A DNA stretch of 64,000 nt from Pseudoxanthomonas sp. (GTDB taxonomy: Bacteria; Pseudomonadota; Gammaproteobacteria; Xanthomonadales; Xanthomonadaceae). The notes beneath the pieces were generated by a model that was not told where the DNA came from, did no database searches, and saw only the letters and a program-made list of their open reading frames with translations. Of this stretch, positions 22,040 through 32,364 are shown one piece after another (the stretch's first letter is position 1; the number at the start of each line of letters is the position of its first letter). Position numbers and translations under genes: made by a program. The stretch covers positions 28,618 to 92,617 of the forward strand of contig NZ_PKDG01000044.1 in the NCBI RefSeq assembly GCF_002863005.1, read 5' to 3'.

Positions 22040-24412
22040 ATGTCCAAACCCCTGCTAGTTCGCAAGGCGGCCGTGCTGGGCGCCGGCGTGATGGGCGCCC
22101 AGATCGCCGCGCACCTGACCAATGCCGGCGTCGACACCGTGCTGTTCGACCTGCCCGCCAAGGACGGCCATCCCGACGGCATCGTGCAGAAAGCGATCGC
22201 CAACCTGGCCAAGCTCAGCCCCGCGCCTCTCGCCAGCAAGTCGCTGGCGGAAGCGATCACCCCTGCGAACTATGAGACCGGCCTGGAGCACCTCAAGGGC
22301 TGCGACCTGATCATCGAAGCGATCGCCGAACGCATGGACTGGAAGCAGGACCTGTACAGGAAGATCGCGCCGTTCGTGGCCGACCACGCCGTCCTGGCCA
22401 GCAACACCTCGGGCCTGGGCATCAACAAGCTGGCGGAAGTCCTTCCCGAACAACTCCGCCATCGCTTCTGTGGCGTGCATTTCTTCAACCCGCCCCGCTA
22501 CATGCACCTGGCCGAGCTGATTCCGGCGAAGTCCACCGACGCCTCGGTGCTGGAAGGCCTCGAGACCTTCCTCACCACCACCCTCGGCAAGGGCGTCGTG
22601 TACGCCAAGGACACCCCGAACTTCATCGGCAACCGCATTGGCGTGTTCTCGATCCTGGCCACGGCCCACCACACCGGTGAGTTCAAGCTGGGCTTCGACG
22701 AAGTGGACGCGGTCACCGGTCCGCTGATCGGCCGGCCGAAGTCGGCGACCTATCGCACCTCGGATGTCGTCGGACTGGACACCATGGCCCACGTCATCAA
22801 GACCATGGCCGATACGCTGCCGGACGATCCGTGGCACGCCTACTTCAAGTCCCCGAAGTGGCTCGAGGCCCTGATCGCCAAGGGCGCGCTGGGCCAGAAG
22901 ACCGGTGCCGGCATCTTCCGCAAGGTCGGCAAGGACATCGTGGTCCTCGACCTGGAGAAGCAGGACTACCGCGCGTCCGACCGCACCGCGGCGCCGGAGG
23001 TGGTCGAGATACTGAAGATCAAGAACCCGGCCGAGAAGTTCGCGAAGCTGCGCGAGAGCCAGCACCCGCAGGCGCAGTTCCTTTGGGCGGTGTTCCGGGA
23101 CCTGTTCCACTACAGCGCCTACCACCTCGCCGACATTGCCGAGACTGCGCGCGACGTCGACCTGGCCATCCGCTGGGGCTACGGCTGGTCGCTGGGGCCG
23201 TTCGAGACCTGGCAGGCCGCCGGTTGGAAACAGATCGCCCAGTGGATCGCCGACGACATCGTGGCCGGCAAGGCCATGAGCAGCGCCCCGCTGCCGAACT
23301 GGGTGTTCGACGGACGCGAGGGCGTGCACGCCCCCGAAGGCAGCTACAGCCCCGCGAAGAATGCCAAGCTCCCGCGCTCCGCCCTGCCGGTGTACCAGCG
23401 CCAGCGTTTCCCGGATCCGCTGCTGGGCGAAGTGTTCCCGCAGGGCGAGACCGTCTTCGAGAATGACGGTGTCCGCCTGTGGACCGACGGCGACGGCATC
23501 GGCGTGATCAGCTTCAAGACCAAGATGCACACCGTGTCCGACGCGGTGCTGGCCGGTGTGCAGGAATCGGTCGCGATCGCCGAGCGTCGCTTCAAGGGCC
23601 TGGTGATCTGGCAGCCGAAGGAGCCCTTCTCCGCCGGCGCCGATCTGGCCGGTGCGCTGGGCGCCCTGCAGGCCGGCAAGATCGCCGAGTTCGAAGCGAT
23701 GGTGGCCAACTTCCAGGCCACCAGCCAGGCCATCAAGTACTCGCTGGTGCCGGTCGTGGCCGCCGTGCGTGGTCTCGCCCTGGGCGGTGGCTGCGAATTC
23801 CAGATGCACAGTGCGCGCACCGTGGCGCACCTCGAAAGCTACATCGGCCTGGTCGAAGCGGGCGTGGGTCTGCTGCCCGCCGGCGGTGGCCTGAAGGAAC
23901 TCGCCGTACGGGCGTCGCAAGCCGCCGGTCCGGGCGGCGACGTCTTCGCCGAATTGAAGAAGACCTTCGAAACCATCGCAATGGCCAAGGTCTCCGCCTC
24001 CGCCGTCGAGGCCAAGGAACTGGGCCTGATGCGCGCGGGCGACAAGGTCGCCTTCAATGCCTACGAGCTGCTCCACATCGCCAAGCAGGAAGCGCTGGCG
24101 CTGGCCGAGACCGGCTACCGCCCGCCCCTGCCCGCCCGCCGCATCCAGGTGGCCGGCGACGTCGGCATCGCCACCTTCAAGATGATGCTGGTGAACATGC
24201 TGGAAGGCCGCTTCATCAGCCCTTACGACTACGAGATCGCGGTTCGCATCGCCACCGTGCTGTGCGGGGGCGAAGTGGATCGCGGCGCTGTGGTCGACGA
24301 GGAGTGGCTGCTCACGCTGGAACGCAAGCACTTCGTCGAACTGGCCCAGCAGGAAAAGACCCAGGCCCGCATCGCGCACATGCTGAAGACCGGCAAGCCG
24401 CTGCGTAATTGA
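22040..24412 (+). CDS. 3-hydroxyacyl-CoA dehydrogenase / enoyl-CoA hydratase (FadN-type)
   Basis: Multifunctional beta-oxidation enzyme of 790 residues. The NAD-binding dehydrogenase domain is first (G-A-G-V-M-G-A near residue 13; catalytic H-F-F-N-P near residue 150). The crotonase domain comes second, at about residues 480-700, with the oxyanion segment G-L-A-L-G-G-G-C-E. This order is the reverse of E. coli FadB/FadJ and matches Bacillus FadN (near 790 residues). It is followed by the thiolase gene after 26 bp, so the two form a fadN-fadA unit behind the PsrA-like regulator. Reaction assignment follows from the family; chain-length preference is unknown. Confidence 0.9.
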   Translation: MSKPLLVRKAAVLGAGVMGAQIAAHLTNAGVDTVLFDLPAKDGHPDGIVQKAIANLAKLSPAPLASKSLAEAITPANYETGLEHLKGCDLIIEAIAERMDWKQDLYRKIAPFVADHAVLASNTSGLGINKLAEVLPEQLRHRFCGVHFFNPPRYMHLAELIPAKSTDASVLEGLETFLTTTLGKGVVYAKDTPNFIGNRIGVFSILATAHHTGEFKLGFDEVDAVTGPLIGRPKSATYRTSDVVGLDTMAHVIKTMADTLPDDPWHAYFKSPKWLEALIAKGALGQKTGAGIFRKVGKDIVVLDLEKQDYRASDRTAAPEVVEILKIKNPAEKFAKLRESQHPQAQFLWAVFRDLFHYSAYHLADIAETARDVDLAIRWGYGWSLGPFETWQAAGWKQIAQWIADDIVAGKAMSSAPLPNWVFDGREGVHAPEGSYSPAKNAKLPRSALPVYQRQRFPDPLLGEVFPQGETVFENDGVRLWTDGDGIGVISFKTKMHTVSDAVLAGVQESVAIAERRFKGLVIWQPKEPFSAGADLAGALGALQAGKIAEFEAMVANFQATSQAIKYSLVPVVAAVRGLALGGGCEFQMHSARTVAHLESYIGLVEAGVGLLPAGGGLKELAVRASQAAGPGGDVFAELKKTFETIAMAKVSASAVEAKELGLMRAGDKVAFNAYELLHIAKQEALALAETGYRPPLPARRIQVAGDVGIATFKMMLVNMLEGRFISPYDYEIAVRIATVLCGGEVDRGAVVDEEWLLTLERKHFVELAQQEKTQARIAHMLKTGKPLRN

Positions 24413-24438
24413 CCGACGACGACACAGGACACCGAGAC

Positions 24439-25644
24439 ATGAGCAAGCAAGTACAAGAAGCCTATATCGTCGCCGCCACCCGCACGCCGGTCGGCAAGGC
24501 GCCCAAGGGCGTGTTCCGCAACACCCGCCCGGACGACATGCTGGCGCACGTGCTGAAGTCGGTCGTGGCGCAGGCGCCGGGCATCGACGTCAATCGCATC
24601 GACGACGCGATCATCGGCTGCGCGATGCCGGAGGCCGAGCAAGGCATGAACGTGGCGCGCATCGGCCTGCTGTTGGCAGGCCTGCCGAACACGATCGCTG
24701 CGCAGACCATCAACCGCTTCTGCTCGTCCGGCCTGCAGGCCGTGGCGATGGCGGCGGACCAGATCCGGCTCGGCAACGCCGACCTGATGCTCGCCGGCGG
24801 TACCGAGAGCATGAGCATGGTGCCGATGATGGGCAACAAGATCGCCATGGCGCCCAGCGTGTTCGACAACGACCACGTGGCCATCGCCTACGGCATGGGC
24901 ATCACCGCCGAGAAAGTGGCCGAGGAATGGAAGATCTCGCGCGAAGACCAGGATGCGTTTGCCGTGGCTTCGCACCAGAAGGCCCTGACAGCGCAGGCCG
25001 CGGGCGAGTTCCGGGACGAGATCAGCGCCTATGAGGTGATCTCGCGCCAGCCAGACCTCGCCGGCAACACGGTGCGCCTGAAGAAGCTGCTGGTCGAACA
25101 GGACGAGGGCCCGCGCGCCGATACTTCGCTGGAGGGCCTGGCGAAGCTGCGTACCGTGTTCCGCAACCCGCAGTTCGGCGGCACCGTCACCGCGGGCACG
25201 TCGTCGCAGATGAGCGACGGTGCAGCCGGCGTGCTGCTCGCCTCCGAGCAGGCGATCAAGGATTACGGCCTGACTCCGCTGGCACGCTTCGTCAGCTTCT
25301 CGGTCGCCGGCGTGCGCCCGGAAGTGATGGGCATCGGCCCGATAGCGGCGATTCCGAAAGCCCTGAAGCAGGCAGGCCTGACCAAGGACCAGTTGGACTG
25401 GATCGAACTCAACGAAGCCTTTGCCGCGCAGGCACTGGCCGTGATCCGTGACAGCGAACTGGATGCCTCGAAGATCAACCCTCTCGGCGGCGCGATCGCC
25501 CTGGGCCATCCGCTGGGTGCCACCGGCGCCATCCGCACCGCAACGATCGTGCACGGCATGCGTCGCCACCAGAAGAAGTACGGCATGGTCACCATGTGCA
25601 TCGGTACGGGCATGGGTGCAGCCGGGATCTTCGAATCGCTGTAA
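24439..25644 (+). CDS. fadA: Acetyl-CoA C-acyltransferase (3-ketoacyl-CoA thiolase)
   Basis: Final thiolytic step of beta-oxidation, releasing acetyl-CoA. 401 residues with all three signature regions: acyl-accepting Cys95 in N-R-F-C-S-S-G, His in G-H-P-L-G-A-T-G near residue 358, and Cys in M-C-I-G-T-G-M-G near residue 388. ATG 24439 gives the conserved start; a short in-frame extension overlapping the upstream gene is less likely. The gene ends in a strong terminator shared with the convergent csaA. Confidence 0.95.
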   Translation: MSKQVQEAYIVAATRTPVGKAPKGVFRNTRPDDMLAHVLKSVVAQAPGIDVNRIDDAIIGCAMPEAEQGMNVARIGLLLAGLPNTIAAQTINRFCSSGLQAVAMAADQIRLGNADLMLAGGTESMSMVPMMGNKIAMAPSVFDNDHVAIAYGMGITAEKVAEEWKISREDQDAFAVASHQKALTAQAAGEFRDEISAYEVISRQPDLAGNTVRLKKLLVEQDEGPRADTSLEGLAKLRTVFRNPQFGGTVTAGTSSQMSDGAAGVLLASEQAIKDYGLTPLARFVSFSVAGVRPEVMGIGPIAAIPKALKQAGLTKDQLDWIELNEAFAAQALAVIRDSELDASKINPLGGAIALGHPLGATGAIRTATIVHGMRRHQKKYGMVTMCIGTGMGAAGIFESL

Positions 25645-25667
25645 GCCGTGTCTTCAAGGCAGAAATG

Positions 25668-25693
25668 GAAATGGCGCCGCAAGGCGCCATTTC
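25668..25693. terminator. Terminator between fadA and csaA
   Basis: An 11-bp perfect stem (25668-25678 with 25683-25693) around a gcaa tetraloop, T-rich on the plus side and A-rich on the other. It lies 23 bp after the fadA stop and 17 bp after the csaA stop region read from the other side, so it can serve both convergent transcripts. Confidence 0.85.
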
Positions 25694-25710
25694 TTTGCCG
25701 CGAAGCACGC

Positions 25711-26055
25711 TCATGCCATGCGGGCTCCATCCGGCACCGGGCGCTCGATCGTCGTCACCACCACGCCCTCGTCGGTCGGGAATCCCGTCAACAGGAATTC
25801 CGAGGAGAACGGCCCGATCTGCTTGGGCGGGAAATTGATGACACCGACGATCTGTCGTCCCGCGAGGTCTTCGGGCGCATACAGACCCCTGATCTGCGCG
25901 CTGGTCTTCTTCACACCGTGGGGGCCGAAGTCGACCCATACCTTCCACGCGGGTTTGCGCGCTTCGGGAAACGGCTCGACCCGCAGCACGGTTCCCGCGC
26001 ACAGGTGCACACGCATGAAGTCATCCAAGCCGATGACGTCTTCCGGCGCACTCAT
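25711..26055 (-). CDS. csaA: CsaA-like tRNA-binding protein
   Basis: 114 residues forming a single OB-fold tRNA-binding domain of the CsaA/YgjH type. Homologues include secretion-related chaperone CsaA and free-standing relatives of the MetRS/Arc1p C-terminal domain. The core W-K-V-W-V-D-F-G-P-H-G-x-K-K-T-S-A-Q is present near residues 36-55, with V-I-N-F-P-P-K-Q-I near residue 73. It overlaps the FAD oxidoreductase stop by 4 bp and is the last gene of the long minus-strand chain. Confidence 0.87.
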   Translation of the reverse strand: MSAPEDVIGLDDFMRVHLCAGTVLRVEPFPEARKPAWKVWVDFGPHGVKKTSAQIRGLYAPEDLAGRQIVGVINFPPKQIGPFSSEFLLTGFPTDEGVVVTTIERPVPDGARMA

Positions 26056-27347
26056 GCCTCAGTCGCCTTTTCACGGCGGGCCTTCCAGGCGTCCTTCGCC
26101 TCCGCCCACCAGTAACTCAGCTGGGCTCCCAGGAAGCCGGCAGGCTTCATGGCAGACACGAGTCCGTAGCGGGAGAAGGAGCGCCAGCGCTCGTCGCCTT
26201 CCGCGATGGCAGCGGCAATCAGCTCGCCTGCGAGCGTGGTGGGCGCCACACCATGCCCCCCGAAGGCCTGCGCGACCCACAGAGCGGGTTCCACCTGACC
26301 GATCTGCGGCATCTCGTGACGGGCGTAGCTCATCAGCCCCGACCACGCGTAGTCGACCTCGACGCCATCGAGCTGTGGGAATACCTTGAGCATGTCGCGG
26401 TACAGCAGGCGTTTCACCGCGTGGGGCGAACGGTCCAGGACCGAGATGCGGCCTCCCCACAACAAGCGTGAGTCCGGCAACGGCCGGTAATAATCGAATG
26501 CGAAGCGGGTGTCGTAGACCGCGGCGCGCGTGCGCATCGCCTCGTCCATGCGCGCGCCCAGCGGCGCGGTGACCATCACGTACGTGGCGATCGGCAGCAC
26601 GCCTGCATCGACCTGGCGATGCAGGCCCGCGAGATAGCCGCCGCATGCCAGCACGACATGCCGGGCCTCGACGCTGCCCGACGGCGTGGTGATGCGCCAA
26701 CCCTCACCGGCGCGCTCAAGCGATGTCGCGGGCGACCGGGCGAAGATCGAGACGCCTTGCGCCGTCGCCACCCGTACGAGCCCGTTCGCGTACTTCAACG
26801 GATGGAAGTGGAACGCCTGCGGTTCGAACAGGGCATCGTGGTACCGGTCCGTCAAAAGGTCGCGGCGTACCTGGTCACGATCCCGCCATTGCCAGTCACG
26901 TCCGAATGCCTGCGCCAGCAATTCCTGACGCTGCTTCAGTACATTCTGGTCGCGGAACCAGTTCGCCCAGATGATGCCGGCCTGCGTGTCGTCGCATTCG
27001 ATCCCGTGACGCACCATGCGTCTGCGAATCAGCTCCACCGCCCCGGTGGTGCCGGCGTAGAGCGCTTTCGCGCGTGCCTGGCCCAGGTCGCGCACCAGTG
27101 AGGCTTCGCCACGGGAAAAGCCTGCAAACACAAAGCCGCCGTTGCGCCCGGACGCACCGAAGGCCGGGGTGTCCGCTTCCAGCAACACGACATTCTCCGT
27201 GCCGCGCTCGGCAAGGCCCAGGGCCGTGTTGAGTCCTGCGAAGCCGGCCCCGATCACGCAGACCGAGGCCTCTGTGCGCGAGCCCAACGTCGGCAACGGC
27301 GGGGGCGAGCCCGCGGTCGCCGCGTAGTAATTGCCGGCCGAAAGCAC
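26052..27347 (-). CDS. FAD-dependent oxidoreductase, OrdL/PuuB-like (DAO family)
   Basis: A 431-residue flavoprotein of the D-amino-acid-oxidase fold, related to gamma-glutamylputrescine oxidase. The FAD-binding G-A-G-F-A-G-L-N is at about residue 33, the second signature G-A-S-G-R-N-G-G near residue 64, and the C-terminal F-G-G-H-G near residue 362. The substrate is probably an amine or amino acid, but no other puu genes are nearby. The start is GTG at 27345-27347 with a GGGAG ribosome-binding site. It follows galU after 32 bp and is coupled to csaA. Confidence 0.8.
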   Translation of the reverse strand: MLSAGNYYAATAGSPPPLPTLGSRTEASVCVIGAGFAGLNTALGLAERGTENVVLLEADTPAFGASGRNGGFVFAGFSRGEASLVRDLGQARAKALYAGTTGAVELIRRRMVRHGIECDDTQAGIIWANWFRDQNVLKQRQELLAQAFGRDWQWRDRDQVRRDLLTDRYHDALFEPQAFHFHPLKYANGLVRVATAQGVSIFARSPATSLERAGEGWRITTPSGSVEARHVVLACGGYLAGLHRQVDAGVLPIATYVMVTAPLGARMDEAMRTRAAVYDTRFAFDYYRPLPDSRLLWGGRISVLDRSPHAVKRLLYRDMLKVFPQLDGVEVDYAWSGLMSYARHEMPQIGQVEPALWVAQAFGGHGVAPTTLAGELIAAAIAEGDERWRSFSRYGLVSAMKPAGFLGAQLSYWWAEAKDAWKARREKATEA

Positions 27348-27379
27348 CGTGCCCGTCTCCCGATACCCCTTGAGTACGG

Positions 27380-28282
27380 TCAGCCCAGATCCCGAACGCC
27401 GAGCTCGTTCAACGCGCGCTGCATGGTGTCACGCGCCGCGTCGCTGAGCTTTTCGTGGTCGAGCGCATAACGGATGGTGGCTTCGATAAGGCCGATGTGC
27501 GTACCGCAATCGAACCGCGTGCCCTGGAAACGGTACGCATGGACCGGCTTCTCGGCCAGCAGCGCGGCGATGGCGTCGGTCAGCTGTATTTCGCCACCCG
27601 CGCCGGGCGTCGTGCTCTCCAGCAGGGAGAAGATGCGCGCATCGAGCACATACCGGCCCACGACGGCCAGCGTACTGGGCGCGACATCGGGCTTGGGCTT
27701 CTCGACAATGGCGCTGATGCGCCCCTCCCGTCCCGAGAAGGCGTCGGTCGCCACGATGCCATAGCTGCCGGTCTGCTCCCGCGGCACGTCCTGCACCGCG
27801 ATGACGCTGCTTCCGCTCGCCTCCGCGGCATCGGCCATCTGCTTGAGCGCGCCCGGGCCGCGATTCCAGATCAGATCGTCCGGCAGCAGCACGGCGAAAG
27901 GCTCGTCGCCGATGATGGGCTTGGCACACAACACCGCATGCCCCAGTCCCAGCGCTTCGGCCTGCGTGACGAAGACGGCGCGGACGTGCGGCGGCAGCAC
28001 GTTGCGCACCAGCTCCAGTTGCTCGGCCTTGCCTGCGCGCTCCAGCTTCTGCTCGAGTTCGTAGGCCTTGTCGAAGTAATCGGCGACCGCATGCTTGTAA
28101 CGGTTCGTGACGAAGACCAGCGTGTCGCACCCGGCCTCGATCGCTTCGTCCACGGCGTACTGGATCAACGGCCGATCGATGATCGGCAGCATTTCCTTGG
28201 GCACGGTCTTGGTGGCGGGCAGGAAGCGGGTGCCGAGCCCCGCCACGGGGAACACGGCCTTTCGGATTCGGGCTCGGGTCAT
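27380..28282 (-). CDS. galU: UTP-glucose-1-phosphate uridylyltransferase
   Basis: Makes UDP-glucose for exopolysaccharide, LPS and trehalose synthesis. 300 residues with the N-terminal nucleotide-binding signature [11 protein letters not shown] and P-K-E-M-L-P at residues 14-35. It overlaps the upstream dehydratase stop by 4 bp (ATGA), so it is part of the sugar-nucleotide chain. Length and motifs are typical. Confidence 0.97.
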   Translation of the reverse strand: MTRARIRKAVFPVAGLGTRFLPATKTVPKEMLPIIDRPLIQYAVDEAIEAGCDTLVFVTNRYKHAVADYFDKAYELEQKLERAGKAEQLELVRNVLPPHVRAVFVTQAEALGLGHAVLCAKPIIGDEPFAVLLPDDLIWNRGPGALKQMADAAEASGSSVIAVQDVPREQTGSYGIVATDAFSGREGRISAIVEKPKPDVAPSTLAVVGRYVLDARIFSLLESTTPGAGGEIQLTDAIAALLAEKPVHAYRFQGTRFDCGTHIGLIEATIRYALDHEKLSDAARDTMQRALNELGVRDLG

Positions 28283-30192
28283 CGGGTCCTGCGCGCGTCG
28301 CGGCCTGGGAATACCACGATATTAGCCGACGCTTCGTCCTGTTCGTTTGACAGCGGGGCGAACTCGGGCACGGCCACGCGCAGCACTTCACCCAGCTCGG
28401 CGGTGTCGTAGCGCGCATGCGCGGCGCGCAGGCGCTGTATCGCCAGATCGAGGAATTCAGGCGACACGTCGCGCGCCAGCGCCTTCATGATCTTCGAGTG
28501 GGAAGTGGGCTGGTAGCGCTCATCCGCGTGGAACAGCGTCTCGTGCAGCTTCTCGCCGGGACGCAGGCCGGTGTAGACGATGGCGATATCCCGTCCCGGC
28601 TGCTTGCCCGCCAGTCGGATCATCTGTTCGGCCAGCAGGCGAATCGGCACCGGATCGCCCATGTCCAGGGTATAGATGGATGCATGCGCCGCACCCGACG
28701 CCGCCTGCAGGATCAGCTGGCAGGCCTCCGGGATCGTCATGAAATAGCGCGTGACGTCGGGATCGGTCACGGTGACCGGTCCGCCCTTGCGGATCTGCTC
28801 GCGGAACAGGGGCACCACGCTGCCGGCGGAATCCAGCACGTTGCCGAAGCGGACGGTGACGTAGCGCGTGGTGGAACGCGCATCATCCAGCGCCTGGCAG
28901 GCCATCTCGGCCAGCCGCTTGGTCGCGCCGAGCACGTTGACCGGATCCACCGCCTTGTCCGTCGAGATCAGCACGAAGGTGCCCACGCCCGCCTCGCGGC
29001 AGGCGCGCGCCACGGTTTCGGTCGCCAGCACATTGTTGCCGATGGCTTCCCGCAGATGCCCTTCCAGCAAGGGCACTTGCTTGTAGGCCGCGGCATGGAA
29101 GACCGCATCGGGTTCCGCCACGCGCAAGGCGTGCGCGATGACCGCGGGATCTCCGCAGTTGCCGAGCACCGGCAACACTTCGAGATCGGGAAAGGCGCGC
29201 CGCAGATCGCCCTGGATGGTGATGAGCGCGAGTTCGTCGATCTCGACCAGCGCAATCCGCTGGGCACCGTGTCGGGCGCACTGGCGGCAGAGCTCCGAAC
29301 CGATGGAGCCACCGGCGCCGGTCACCATGACCGTCCGTCCCCCCAGCCAGCCCCGGATCAGCTTCCAGTCGGGCGTGACGGACTTGCGGCCCAGCAGGTC
29401 CTCGATCGCCACTTCCTTGAGGTCACCCGGCATGGACTGGCCTTCCAGGACATTCACCAGACGGGGCACCATGCGGAACGGCAAACCGGTGCTCTCGCAG
29501 ATCGCGACCACGCGCTGCATGGACGGTGCATCCAGGGACGGCATGGCGATCACCAGCATCCGCGCCGCCGTTTCCCGCGCGACCGCCGCTGCATTCTCCA
29601 GGCCACCCAGTACCGGGATGCCGAGCAATTTGGAGCCATGGAGCCGCGCTGCATCATCCAGGAACGCCACCGGATGGTAGACACCGGTCCGGCGGAGTTC
29701 GCGGACCAGCGCCTCGCCGGCCCGCCCCGCCCCCAGGACCAGGACGCGCGAGGCGCTCTCGTTGCTGCGCTGGACCTGGCTGTCCTTCCAGGCGCGATAA
29801 GCCAGGCGGGGCAGACCGAGGAATCCCACGAGGGCAAAAGGATAGAAGCCCAGCACGGCGCGCGGCGTGGAGCCGAAACGGTTGTAGAAGAACAGGCCCA
29901 GCACCACGCCCAGGAATCCCAGCGCGCACGCCTTCACGATGTTCCAGAGGTCCGGCAGGCTGGCAAAACGCCACAGGCCCCGGTACAGCCCCATCCACCA
30001 GAAAACAGCACCCTGAGCCAGCAGGACGACCGCGATTTCGTTGGACCACAGGGGGAAGTCGGGGGCGTGCGCCAACATGGCGTAACGGAATCGATGCAGG
30101 ACCTGCCAGCACAGCCACACCATGGCCAGGTCATGTGCCGCCACGAGGGCGCGCGGCATGAAGCCGCTCAGTCGGTCCCGCCAGGATTCCAT
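28279..30192 (-). CDS. Nucleoside-diphosphate sugar 4,6-dehydratase (WbpM/CapD/PglF family)
   Basis: 637-residue inner-membrane enzyme that probably converts UDP-GlcNAc to the 4-keto-6-deoxy sugar for O-antigen or capsule. The N-terminal half holds about four membrane helices (residues 15-150) and a first CoA-binding-like Rossmann domain (L-G-A-G-R-A-G-E near residue 158). The C-terminal half is a full extended SDR domain with T-G-A-G-G-S-I-G-S near residue 292 and a catalytic S-T-D-K segment near residue 405. It lies between a WecA-like glycosyltransferase (18-bp gap) and galU. Exact sugar product unknown. Confidence 0.88.
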   Translation of the reverse strand: MESWRDRLSGFMPRALVAAHDLAMVWLCWQVLHRFRYAMLAHAPDFPLWSNEIAVVLLAQGAVFWWMGLYRGLWRFASLPDLWNIVKACALGFLGVVLGLFFYNRFGSTPRAVLGFYPFALVGFLGLPRLAYRAWKDSQVQRSNESASRVLVLGAGRAGEALVRELRRTGVYHPVAFLDDAARLHGSKLLGIPVLGGLENAAAVARETAARMLVIAMPSLDAPSMQRVVAICESTGLPFRMVPRLVNVLEGQSMPGDLKEVAIEDLLGRKSVTPDWKLIRGWLGGRTVMVTGAGGSIGSELCRQCARHGAQRIALVEIDELALITIQGDLRRAFPDLEVLPVLGNCGDPAVIAHALRVAEPDAVFHAAAYKQVPLLEGHLREAIGNNVLATETVARACREAGVGTFVLISTDKAVDPVNVLGATKRLAEMACQALDDARSTTRYVTVRFGNVLDSAGSVVPLFREQIRKGGPVTVTDPDVTRYFMTIPEACQLILQAASGAAHASIYTLDMGDPVPIRLLAEQMIRLAGKQPGRDIAIVYTGLRPGEKLHETLFHADERYQPTSHSKIMKALARDVSPEFLDLAIQRLRAAHARYDTAELGEVLRVAVPEFAPLSNEQDEASANIVVFPGRDARRTR

Positions 30193-30210
30193 CAGTTCCC
30201 TCTCCTGATA

Positions 30211-31182
30211 CTAATCGCGCCATCCCCGGCGCAATGAAAACCAAAGTGCCCCGCCCAGCGCGTACAGCATGATGAAGGCGAGGACAGGCGCCGAAGTGAC
30301 CGACCCTGACAGCGCATAGCTTAACAATAAGCTAACGCCACCGAACGCCATGTAAACCGTGGTGACAGCCGTATGTCCATATCGCCGCGCCGCCTGTTGA
30401 TACAGGTGCCCGACATGCGGCGTCCACCACCGCTCGCCGCGCAGCATGCGCCCCATCAGCGTGAAGCCCGCGTCGACGAGAAAGGCGCACAGCGGCAATA
30501 GCAGGAGGGGGGCGCTCACAGGGGGCAACGCGATGAGCGCCGCCGCGGCCAGCCCCGCCAATGCGTAACCCAACGCACCGCTCCCCACATCCCCCAGAAA
30601 AATGCGGGCGCTGGGGAAGTTGAAAGGCAGGAAGCCCAGACAACCCGCGAGCAGGGCCAGCGCCAGCCACCGCCATTCCCCTGCCAACAGGCCGGCGTAC
30701 GCCACTGCGGCAATGGCGGCCTGACTCGTCGCCAGGCCATTGATGCCGTCCATGAAGTTCCAGACGTTGACCAGCACCATCGCTGATCCGAACACGATCA
30801 CCGCAGGAAGCCAATGGCCGGACTGCCACGCCACGCCAACCGCGAGCATCGCGGCCGCAATCGCCTGCACCGCCAGGCGTAACCAGGGCGACAGCGGACG
30901 ATGGTCGTCCCACCACCCGATACCGGCCACGATCAGCAACCCCGGCAGGAAGCCGATCCACAACGCGCCCAGGGACGCCGACTGCCAAGCCAAGTAGACA
31001 CCCGCGGCGAACACGACCAGCACGATCGCGATGCCCCCCCCGCGAGGCGTGGCCACCGCATGGCTGCGACGCTCTCCCGGCTGGTCCATCAGGTTGCCAC
31101 GCAGCGCATAGCGGCGCGCCCACCACGTGGCGATGGCCGCGCCCAGCGCGGGCAGGGCCAGCCAGACGAACAGGTCCCCCAT
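30211..31182 (-). CDS. Undecaprenyl-phosphate sugar-1-phosphate transferase (glycosyltransferase family 4, WecA/WbpL-like)
   Basis: 323-residue polytopic inner-membrane enzyme that starts O-antigen or related glycans by moving a sugar-1-phosphate to undecaprenyl phosphate. Signatures visible are D-D-H near residue 94, N-F-M-D-G-I-N-G-L near residue 150, F-L-G-D-V-G-S near residue 205, and the H-x-x-H-like H-V-G-H-L-Y near residue 268. About ten membrane helices. ATG 31180-31182 overlaps the lapB stop by one base (TGATG). Its neighbour dehydratase suggests N-acetylated 6-deoxy sugars. Confidence 0.88.
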   Translation of the reverse strand: MGDLFVWLALPALGAAIATWWARRYALRGNLMDQPGERRSHAVATPRGGGIAIVLVVFAAGVYLAWQSASLGALWIGFLPGLLIVAGIGWWDDHRPLSPWLRLAVQAIAAAMLAVGVAWQSGHWLPAVIVFGSAMVLVNVWNFMDGINGLATSQAAIAAVAYAGLLAGEWRWLALALLAGCLGFLPFNFPSARIFLGDVGSGALGYALAGLAAAALIALPPVSAPLLLLPLCAFLVDAGFTLMGRMLRGERWWTPHVGHLYQQAARRYGHTAVTTVYMAFGGVSLLLSYALSGSVTSAPVLAFIMLYALGGALWFSLRRGWRD

Positions 31183-32360
31183 CAGACCACCGCGTAGTTC
31201 AACAAGGGCTTGACCGTGCCCCATTCCTTGCAGCTGGGGCATTGCCAGTGGTGCGTGCGGGCGCCGAACCCGCAGCGCGTGCAGCGGTAGCTCGGATTGC
31301 GTACCAGCAACTGGTCGGTGATGTGCTTCAGGTCGTGCAACGTGGCCGCGGGGTCGGCGCCCTCGGCCAGCGTCAGGTCGATCAGCGACGCCTCGCCGCG
31401 GACCGACGGCCGATCCTTCAGCTGGCGCGCCAGGTAGGCGCGCGCGGCGGCGACGCCCTCCTGGCGTTCGACGAGCTTCGTCAATGCGAGAACCGGCGCG
31501 ATGCCACGGTAGTGCTCGCACATCTCCGAGAGGAAAGCGCGCGCGCCGGACAGGTCGCCTACCTGGTCGTAACTTTCCAGCAGGCTGGGCAGGACCTCCG
31601 GCAGGTAATCGGCGTCATGGCGGGCGGCACGCTCGAACGCGCGGATGGCGGCTTCGGCATTGCCTGCATCGGTTTCGATACGCCCTTCGATGATGCCGGC
31701 ACGCACGCTGCCCGCATCGGCCTGGTACGCGCGGGCGACCGCGGCCCGGGCATCGTCGATGTTGTTCGCCGTGCGATGCCGCTCGGCGAGTTCGCACTCG
31801 AACTGGGCGATCAGCTTTCCCATCGGTTCCGCAGTGACTTCCTCGTAGCGACGCGCGTTGTCGATCGCCTTCTCCCAGTCGCGTTCTGCCTGGTAGATGC
31901 CGATCAGGTGCTTGAGCGCCTGCGGCGCGCGCTGGTCGATCCGGGCCAGGTCGGTAAAGACGGTTTCGGCACGATCCAGCAGGCCGGACCGCATGTAGTC
32001 CTCACCCAGGGCCAGCAACGCCTGGACGCGCTGCGCATCACTCAGGTCGGCACGCTGTACGAGTCCCTGGTGAAGGCGGATGGCGCGATCGACTTCGCCC
32101 CGCCTGCGGAACAGGTGCCCCAATGCGACCTGGGTCTCGAACGTTTCCTTGTCCAGCTCAGCGATGTGCAGGAACAGCTCGATCGCCTTGTCGGGCTGTT
32201 CGTTGAGCAGGTAATTGAGGCCACGGAAATAGGTGCTGGACAGGCGGCTGACCTGGGTGTCGCCATGCCGCTGGCCACCGCGTCGACCGATGATCCAGCC
32301 GCTGAGCGCGGCCAGCGGCAGGAAAAGGAAGAACCAGAACCATTCGGTGAGGAACGCCAT
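31182..32360 (-). CDS. lapB: LPS assembly protein LapB (YciM)
   Basis: Inner-membrane regulator that with FtsH controls LpxC turnover and so LPS level. 392 residues: N-terminal membrane helix (residues 3-20), nine or so TPR motifs, and a C-terminal rubredoxin-like metal domain with two C-x-x-C pairs (R-C-T-R-C-G and Q-C-P-S-C-K). ATG 32358-32360 starts 4 bp after the lapA stop and gives the canonical length; an ATG six codons upstream inside lapA is possible. It is followed at once by LPS/O-antigen genes, in line with its role. Confidence 0.93.
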   Translation of the reverse strand: MAFLTEWFWFFLFLPLAALSGWIIGRRGGQRHGDTQVSRLSSTYFRGLNYLLNEQPDKAIELFLHIAELDKETFETQVALGHLFRRRGEVDRAIRLHQGLVQRADLSDAQRVQALLALGEDYMRSGLLDRAETVFTDLARIDQRAPQALKHLIGIYQAERDWEKAIDNARRYEEVTAEPMGKLIAQFECELAERHRTANNIDDARAAVARAYQADAGSVRAGIIEGRIETDAGNAEAAIRAFERAARHDADYLPEVLPSLLESYDQVGDLSGARAFLSEMCEHYRGIAPVLALTKLVERQEGVAAARAYLARQLKDRPSVRGEASLIDLTLAEGADPAATLHDLKHITDQLLVRNPSYRCTRCGFGARTHHWQCPSCKEWGTVKPLLNYAVV

Positions 32361-32364
32361 GGGC

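Noticed and set aside
22055..24379. 774-codon minus-strand frame opposite the FadN-type gene
   Set aside because: Shadow of the enzyme gene, which has complete catalytic motifs and correct codon bias.
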